Assembly: GCA_022266195.1 (NCBI GenBank)
Contig: WHVY01000010.1
Span: 322,501 to 386,500 of the forward strand
Source: Tetranychus cinnabarinus
Taxonomy: Eukaryota > Arthropoda > Arachnida > Trombidiformes > Tetranychidae
Length of the DNA stretch: 64,000 bases
Reading direction: 5' to 3'
The position numbers and the translations under genes were made by a program. How positions within the stretch are numbered: position 1 is the stretch's first letter; every line of letters starts with the position of its first letter. This document shows positions 57,773 to 64,000 of the stretch, piece by piece. The notes under the pieces were generated by a model. That model saw nothing but the letters and a program-made list of their open reading frames with translations. It did no database searches and was not told where the DNA came from.

Positions 57773-58386
57773 CACTACAAAGTAATAATAAACTTAAACA
57801 CTTAAAATGATGAAAACATTAATGACTAATGAATTATAGATGAATCTTTTTATTCACAGTGTCAGGCAATTTTTATATAATTCTCCCTTTCTCTGTATTT
57901 TATTAACTACTCGTATCACCCATATTTTAATTTATTTACCTGTCACATGATTTTTTATCGAAATCAGATAATTCCACAGATTCAATTAGCTGCCATAGCT
58001 GAAATATATGAATCACAGAATGGTTGAGCAAGCAAGTCTAGCAAGCAAATCTTTCATTAAACTTTGGTAATAGGTGTTAATTAGTTTACAATCGTGTTTA
58101 TTTAGCTGCAGTTCATAGTTTGTTTAAAACATGGATTCATATACCATTATTCATATACAGTTGGTATGCTATACTAGTGTAGCATTTCATTATTTTTCGA
58201 ATATTTTGTGTGCTGATAAATTTCCCATATTTCATTTTTTGTCAAATTGTTTAATTTAGAGCATTCGAATCATTTGCAAAGATTCAACCAACGCAACCAT
58301 TTCATCACACCGCAGTTAAACCTCGCTTTCGTTGACTAATGGAAACAAGGTAAAAATAAAACCAATGGCTGGTTCGACTTCTCGAC
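57773..58386. other. Flank of HR96-like gene 3
   Basis: Bases 57780-58070 align with the upstream flanks of genes 2 and 4 (TTACCTGTCACATGAT, AATCAGATAATTCCAC), so a promoter block is preserved across the array. Bases 58280-58380 are a partial, decayed duplicate of the P450 exon that follows (GGAAACAAGGTAAAAATAAA). Confidence 0.55.
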
Positions 58387-58818
58387 ATGAGTTCAGTTTC
58401 AGTTGAACATATAAATATTCTCAAACAGTTAACTCTCGCTGTCATTGAACAACGGAAACAAGGTAAAAACAAAACCAATGATTTCCTCCAATTGATGACT
58501 GACTCTGAAGCGGATACCCAAGATGGGGAAAAGTTAAAGGATGAAGACAAGAAGTTGACTCCAGATTAGATCGTCTGTTCGTGCATCCTTTTCCTATTAG
58601 CCGGTCATGAAACGACATCAACCCTGTTGACCTGGGCCTGTTATAGACTCGCTACCAATCCAGATATCCAAGAAAAGTTGTATAAGAGGTTCACAGGCTA
58701 CGAAGTTTTACAAAACCATTCGTACTTAAACGAAGTCGTAGTTAGATGGACATTACGAAGGGATTCTCGGATTTTATTGTTTCAGCTCGTTTGCCATTAT
58801 GATAATGTCGATAGTTAA
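58387..58818 (+). pseudogene. Cytochrome P450 internal-exon pseudogene with one in-frame stop
   Basis: One frame reads QRKQGKNKTNDFLQLMTDSEAD, then KKLTPD, a TAG stop (58567), then IVCSCILFLLAGHETTSTLL, the P450 I-helix with its AGxET motif, then TWACYRLATNPDIQEKLY and a K-helix-like HSYLNEVV with TLRRDS. Apart from the stop the frame is open for over 400 bp, so inactivation may be recent, though the N-terminal and heme-binding parts are both missing. The style fits CYP2-clan enzymes such as the mite CYP392 group. Confidence 0.8.
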
Positions 58819-59028
58819 TTTATCAAATCAATTGATTGAAAGATTGACTATGAATTTTGTGCTAAACAAACAATTATCATCGTTGGACTCACAAAGGGTC
58901 AAAAATATATTTGTCATTACGAACGAAGATACTTCGCTCTGAAATTTTGCGTGCGATAATGATGCTTTTGTCCCTGGTCTATCTGTAGGTGAATTTGGCT
59001 ATTAATTATTAGTCTAATTTATTTTAAA

Positions 59029-60549
59029 TCATAGACAGTTTTCATCAAAAGTTATCTGCAGATGAAATTGATGAGCGTATTGTCCCTTAACCGCTCTTGT
59101 TATGGTTTCAACCAACGGCTCTTTTAGTAAAGTGGCAAAAACTTTTTGGGTTCGTTCACTTAAAAGTCGCAACTGTTCTATTTTAGCCATCAACCTGTAA
59201 TGATTGTCTGCAGCTTCACAATCAGATTCACAAACTGTCCGCAAATAACGTCGAAGTAAATGAATATACGAGAATTGTTCATATCTGTGAAATGAAGTTT
59301 AAAATGTCAAACTTATATGAAACTTGGACATTAACTCGAAAGAGTAACATCAATTTGAACAAACCTGATTACTGCGGGATGTTTCAATCCAGATATGTCA
59401 CCATTGAAAATAATGATTAGATATATGAGAATGCTGATATTTATATCATTTCTGAGTCGATCGGGAAAGGTTTCGATTACGTGAACAATTCCATCGTGCA
59501 AGAATTTGTTGAAGATGAACGTATCTCGTCGATCAAGTTTAAATCCCGAAAACTTTGAATATCGAATAAAAAACATTTTGTAAATAAAAGATTTTTCAGA
59601 AATGTTGGCAAGTTGGTTATGATTACTTACATCCCATCCATCAATTGTAGCATCGTAAATAAAGATACCTTCCATTAAATTAAGATGATTGTATATGTTG
59701 GATAAAAGAGTTATTTTATCACTGATTTCGATTTTTCTAAAACCTTTGATTCCAGTACATATTGAAATGAGTTTATCTGGACTTGCTTTTTCTCGCCCTA
59801 TTTCACCTAAATCTGCAAACAAATGCAAGTATTTATGACCCTTAAAAGCGGCACGCGCTTCATTCATTAATAGTGATTCAAATCCATTCAGTTGCACATC
59901 ATAGGACAAATATTCACTCCTCAAACTCAATGAAGAAAAGGAAACAGCAAGAATTTTTTGACTAACATTAGGATTCCATGGCTCAGAAACTTCACTATTG
60001 TCCGTGTTTAGTGACAAGATCAATTTATATCCACGCTCAATGAGACGAATAAAATTTGTTTTTAGATTGAACTTTTCATCGTTTATTTTAGCCCAGAGGT
60101 GGGATTTCGCGGTCAGGGGGTCAGTTTGCGTGCATGATGAGATAGCCGCTTGAGCTGAAGCTAAGTTAGTGATGAAAAGTATCATTAGAATGGGTGACAT
60201 AAATGATTGAATAATACTTCAACTTACTTAAGCTTTCAACAGCCCATTGGCCATGAGGTTGGTCATTTAAGTTGAGCAAATTTTCGGTGTAATAATCATA
60301 TGTTTTTATTGACGAGTCAACAAATTGTCCATCATTTTGATTGTTCAATTGATCGCCATCCAGTAAGTAACTTTTAACAGTATCTTCATCGGAACTAAAG
60401 GCTTTCAAAAGAGCTAGACTTTGGTTTGAACATGGAGATTGGTGTAATGGCTGAACAGCTAAAGTGTTGTATAGCGAAGTACAATCTGTACCCAGTGTTG
60501 GTGAATCTAAAGATGCTTGAATGGCTGAAAGTATTTGATCGAAATCCAT
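59029..60549 (-). CDS. HR96-like LBD protein, copy 4
   Basis: Exons 60228-60549, 59631-60160, 59365-59552 and 59029-59284 encode 431 aa, with the shared phase pattern 1-0-2. The first exon starts MDFDQILSAIQASLDSPTLG; no zinc-finger Cys pattern. LBD-like blocks: IKGFRKIEISDKITLLSNIY, DGWD, FKLDRRDTFIFNKFLHDG, IIIFNGDISGLKHPAVIR, then HEQFSYIHLLRRYLRTVCESD and EPLVETITRAV. Near-complete conservation of exon lengths 2 and 3 (530 and 188 nt) with copies 2 and 3 points to recent tandem duplication under coding constraint. Confidence 0.75.
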
Positions 60550-61371
60550 CTTTGCACATCAATCTACAATAATAAACTCGAATGCTAATAAAAACCACCA
60601 GAAAACATTAATGATTAATGAATTGCAGAGGATTGAATTTCACTCTTACAATTGTTTGCGATTCTAAGATTATATGTTTCTGTCCTTTCTCTGTTTGTCT
60701 GTCTAATCTCAGCACTCATTTTATTATTTATTCACCTGTCACATGATTTTTTATCGCAATCAGATAATTCCACTGATCCAATTAGCTATCATAACTGATG
60801 TGAATCACAGAATCATGAAGCAAGCAACTCGAAAACAAATCTTCCACTAAACTTTGGTGATAGTTGATTAGTTTACAATGCTAATGTTACTTTTTAATGT
60901 CAAGCATTTGAATCATTTGCAAAGATCCACGTAAGAATGAAAAAACGTATCAAAAGGAAACAAAACACTTGCTTTGATCGACTGGTTAAAAGGTTGATAT
61001 TTGTCCAGGATTTGTTTATTGATTTACTTATTATTTCACATTGGATAGACTAATATATGTATGTTAATCGCATTTCAATCACATCGATTGTAATTGGATT
61101 TTTTAGTGTTTGTACATTTTTACATAGGTTGAACTGACGGCACAGCTCGAAAGTAGGGCCAAGTAATAGGAAGGAAGAAACTTGAGCAGCTCGACTATGG
61201 CAAGATCAATCGTCTATTATTAGGTGAAATAAAACAATCTGTAACTTTGCTCAACCTTTTAATGGTTACTTTAAGCAACGATTTTGTTTACTTTGGCACG
61301 AGTTTTTTACATTCCAATTTGCGTCTTTTCAATGATTCAATTACTTCGCATTGATGCTCACTAACAAACTA
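60550..61371. other. Intergenic region upstream of HR96-like gene 4
   Basis: Bases 60600-60860 are the conserved promoter block (CACCTGTCACATGATTTTTTATCG). The TTTGAATCATTTGCAAAGAT motif near 60905 also precedes the P450 relic at 58265. Nothing coding. Confidence 0.5.
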
Positions 61372-63146
61372 TCAACGATTTGTGACTTCATTATCCGAAT
61401 TCTGCATTTCGCCTATCAGTACCAGATCCCATTTTTGTTTGTTTATGTTGAGCCAGATCGCATTAAGAAGAGGATAGATGAATAACATGGCTCCAAAGAT
61501 ATAAACAAGACCTGGATTGAAGTCTACTGTTGCTTGAAATATTTCGGTGTAAAAAAGTGATGATATTACTGGATTAAATGATCCAATTACTGCTGTGAAA
61601 GCGTAAACTTGGCCAACCTCATCGGCATGAATCAGACGAGAAGTTATTGAACGATCAACGATAAATATAAGTCCAGCAAAACAGCAAAAAACAGCTAAAA
61701 AGAATGCAACTGGACTGAGAATGAATCCTTTGAAAAGGTAAGCAATAATCAATGAACTAATGCCAATAGTGGCTACTGCAGTTTCGTGGAGTTTCATTTT
61801 GTGAATAAACAAAGGTGGGCCAATAATTATTCCAGCAGCTGGAAACACAATGATGACTGAATTGAAAAGACCGATTTGTGAAGCACTCCAATGATACACT
61901 CGCTGAGAAAATTGATAGCCAATGTTTTGTTCAGCCAGGTAACCAATGTTTGCCAAAAATCCAGCTACTATGTTTGATATCAAAAACCAATGGGCATTAT
62001 TTGGCCTCCTTTTAAAGACACATCGAGTTGCAATTAAAATATTGTTGGGCTTGATTACATCGTAAATGATCTGTTTCAAGCTTTTTTTGTTCACTTTAGC
62101 ATTCAAGCTAGAAGTTTCATCAACTTTAACGGGTTCATTGCTTTTAGTTTCGTCGACAGAGTCATACAAAAATATCACAACCCAAATAGCAGCAAAAATT
62201 GCACACACGGAAGACACAATATAAACACCGATGTAATTCCGAAGTTGATTTGCAAACCAAGGTTTAGATGCAACGATTCCACCTCCTGCAAGGTTAGCAA
62301 TTGGTATAGCTGGGAACAGACGAGGGAAAAAGTATTAATGGTGAGCAATCAAGAGGACCCACAATTACTTACTTGCAAACAAAAAGAGCTCTAATACTGT
62401 AAATCTGATGGATCGATACTTTGCTGGAGTTTTTTTCGTGGCATAAGTGTAAGTTCCTACCGAGACTAAGGTTCCACTTCCAGTTAAAACGGGTACCAGA
62501 CATGTGAGTAACAACAAGTATGGATCTGAAATGGAACCAGGAAATGCATTGTAAGTAAAGTATCAACATTCACCAGTTGCGAGTTAAACCACAATAAATT
62601 TTTGGTTTCAATATTACACGAAGATGAAACCAAGATGTATTAATACAACTCATTTAACAAAAGCAAATCAACTGTCGAGATAACGAGAGTAACCTAATGA
62701 CTGTAGTCAACTAGGTTGTTGTGATCTACCATCTTACCCATTTCAAAGTATATACATTGATAGATGGCCATAATGTTTGCACAAACATTTGCCATTGCAG
62801 CAACACCAAGTAAATAACGCAAATGACTTGGATATTTATCAACCCAATAACCCATTATGAGTGATAAAAAAATACTCGGAATTGTGGTCATTAGAGTTAT
62901 GTACAGTTTAAGTGATGTCGTTTCTTTTAAAACTTCATTTTGTATTGTTTCAAAATCAGAAGACTTTTCCAAATTAAAACAATCTGTCTTATTGAGTAGA
63001 TATTTGTTGATGCAAAATTTATCCTGGATTAGTTGATTAAGAGCTAGATTTGGCAGTGAAGTACTGAGAGTAGCGAAAAAAAAGAATAAATCAATTCGAA
63101 GAAGTTTAACAAAATTAAAAATCTCTTTGGCACTGAGTTTTGCCAT
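61372..63146 (-). CDS. Major facilitator superfamily transporter, SLC46-like
   Basis: Exons 62738-63146, 62373-62525 and 61372-62309 encode 499 aa. The layout is a short basic N-terminus, TM1 (FFFFATLSTSLPNLAL), a long first loop with two Cys and an N-glycosylation site (LLNKTDCF), and TM2 followed by GYWVDKYPSHLR, the MFS A-motif position (G.x.D..g.R). In total about twelve hydrophobic segments, with a hydrophilic central loop (SVDETKSNEPVKVDET). The large loop with Cys, plus the DRSITSRLI region, resembles the proton-coupled folate transporter/SLC46 family. Substrate unknown; SLC46 members move folates, muropeptides or small drugs with protons. It sits next to the putative sensor/P450 cluster. 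Confidence 0.78.
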
Positions 63147-63802
63147 TATTTACAACGAAATAAAATGGCAAACTATTCACAATTAAAAAGCAATTTGTTT
63201 CAGAGTGGAGTGGATCGCATTGAAGTGGACATTTATTTGTGATGGAAAACAAAATGATGCTTGAGAACTATTAATCTATTTAATTTATAGAAGCTTATTA
63301 GTGCAGTTTTATGATCGAGATGCAATAAATGTTAACAGACTAAACCATTGTCGAAACATATTAATGTACTTAGGCTGATTTGTTTCAAGTTCATCTGAAA
63401 TTAATCATTTCCAGGAATTCATCTGTTAGTCTGTACACAAGCTACCCTTAACTATCATTTAATCATTCTTATCCTGTAAATCTAATGCAATGGAAGCAAT
63501 TCTCTTGAATTCAAAACATTAAGTATGCAACCAGTGAAATTTATTGGGAAAAATGTAAGGTCTAGCAATCTATTGATGCTATTAACAGCTAAAACCATTT
63601 CATATTATCAAAAAGTAAAATTTTCAGCTCATTTTATGCACGGAATAGTCTAAGTTTAACATTTCCAAGAATATGAACATTTTCGTGTTTTATAAATAAA
63701 AGCATTGAATTTACCTTGTTCATTGTCAATCAGTGTAACCATCTCATCGCGTGAACAACAGTCAACTAATTTATTCAAGTTTAAGTGAACAATTCAGCTA
63801 CA
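63147..63802. other. 5' flank of the terminal P450 gene
   Basis: Promoter region of the P450 starting at 63803 and, at its left end, of the MFS gene. Bases 63475-63765 are conserved in the relic at 55680, so they probably contain regulatory sequence. Confidence 0.5.
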
Positions 63803-64000
63803 ATGAACAACTTTATTGATTTATCCACACCTCAATGGATTATTCTTGGTACAATAAGTTTCATTAGCTGGTATTTTTTGTAAGTTTCTTGCATTTACTT
63901 TGATTTCAACCTAACATGGAAGTTGGATATTTTTTTGTATATTTTACTTTAACTAACATCTATTATTACCTATCATTAGTTATGTTAAGCGTAAACGATC
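63803..64000 (+). CDS. Cytochrome P450, first exons (cut off by the window)
   Basis: Exon 1 63803-63879 (MNNFIDLSTPQWIILGTISF then ISWYF) and exon 2 from 63980 (YVKRKR...). A short polar start, a membrane anchor of about 18 residues and a basic stop-transfer stretch are the expected N-terminal layout of a microsomal P450. The identification rests mainly on its 5' flank being shared with the P450 relic at 55680-56130. Everything after the first 32 residues lies beyond the window. It would act in the ER membrane, oxidising small lipophilic compounds. Confidence 0.55.

Noticed and set aside
1..64000. tRNA, rRNA or CRISPR features
   Set aside because: No cloverleaf, rRNA core or regular spacer array was recognised, and the sequence is animal nuclear DNA.

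Overview
This is AT-rich animal nuclear DNA with short GT-AG introns (mostly 50-100 bp) and genes packed on both strands. Housekeeping genes (VPS13D, VPS26C, ornithine aminotransferase, MPC1, COQ7, mitoribosomal mS38) sit beside lineage-expanded families: carboxylesterases, PLAT-domain secreted proteins, DEG/ENaC channels, a cytochrome P450 with relics, an MFS transporter, and four tandem proteins that look like HR96 nuclear-receptor ligand-binding domains without a DNA-binding domain. That mix best fits a plant-feeding spider mite (Tetranychus, probably T. urticae or a close relative). The organism call is inferred from gene content only.

Layout. 0.3-1.0 kb: a single-pass secreted or membrane protein, paralogous to a gene at 24.2-24.9 kb and a relic at 22.0 kb. 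2.3-7.6 kb: two tandem carboxylesterases with duplicated promoters, followed by dispersed repeats to 9.1 kb. 9.9-16.7 kb: a large inverted repeat with two 2,930-bp arms, each holding a PLAT gene and a DEG/ENaC gene; the 899-bp spacer encodes a small secreted peptide. 16.7-20.3 kb: transposon-rich, with a nested MITE and a complete Tc1-like element that has an open transposase. 20.4-24.9 kb: a third PLAT copy, a GT31 glycosyltransferase, a carboxylesterase relic and the second membrane-family gene. 25.4-37.4 kb: VPS26C and VPS13D. 37.4-50.1 kb: a Tc1-type and a hAT-type MITE, OAT, a His/Ser/Asp-rich secreted protein, a truncated SLC3A2-like membrane protein, MPC1, mS38, COQ7 and an atlastin-like GTPase. 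50.7-60.6 kb: four HR96-like LBD genes repeated every ~2.75 kb, with cytochrome P450 remnants between them. 61.4-63.1 kb: an SLC46-like MFS transporter. 63.8 kb to the end: the first exons of a probable intact P450.

How it fits together. The right third combines candidate xenobiotic sensors, a detoxification enzyme, its decayed relatives and a small-molecule transporter. The left third holds esterases and secreted PLAT proteins undergoing recent local duplication. In the left quarter the same dispersed repeats flank the duplicated esterase and PLAT loci, which suggests repeat-mediated rearrangement.
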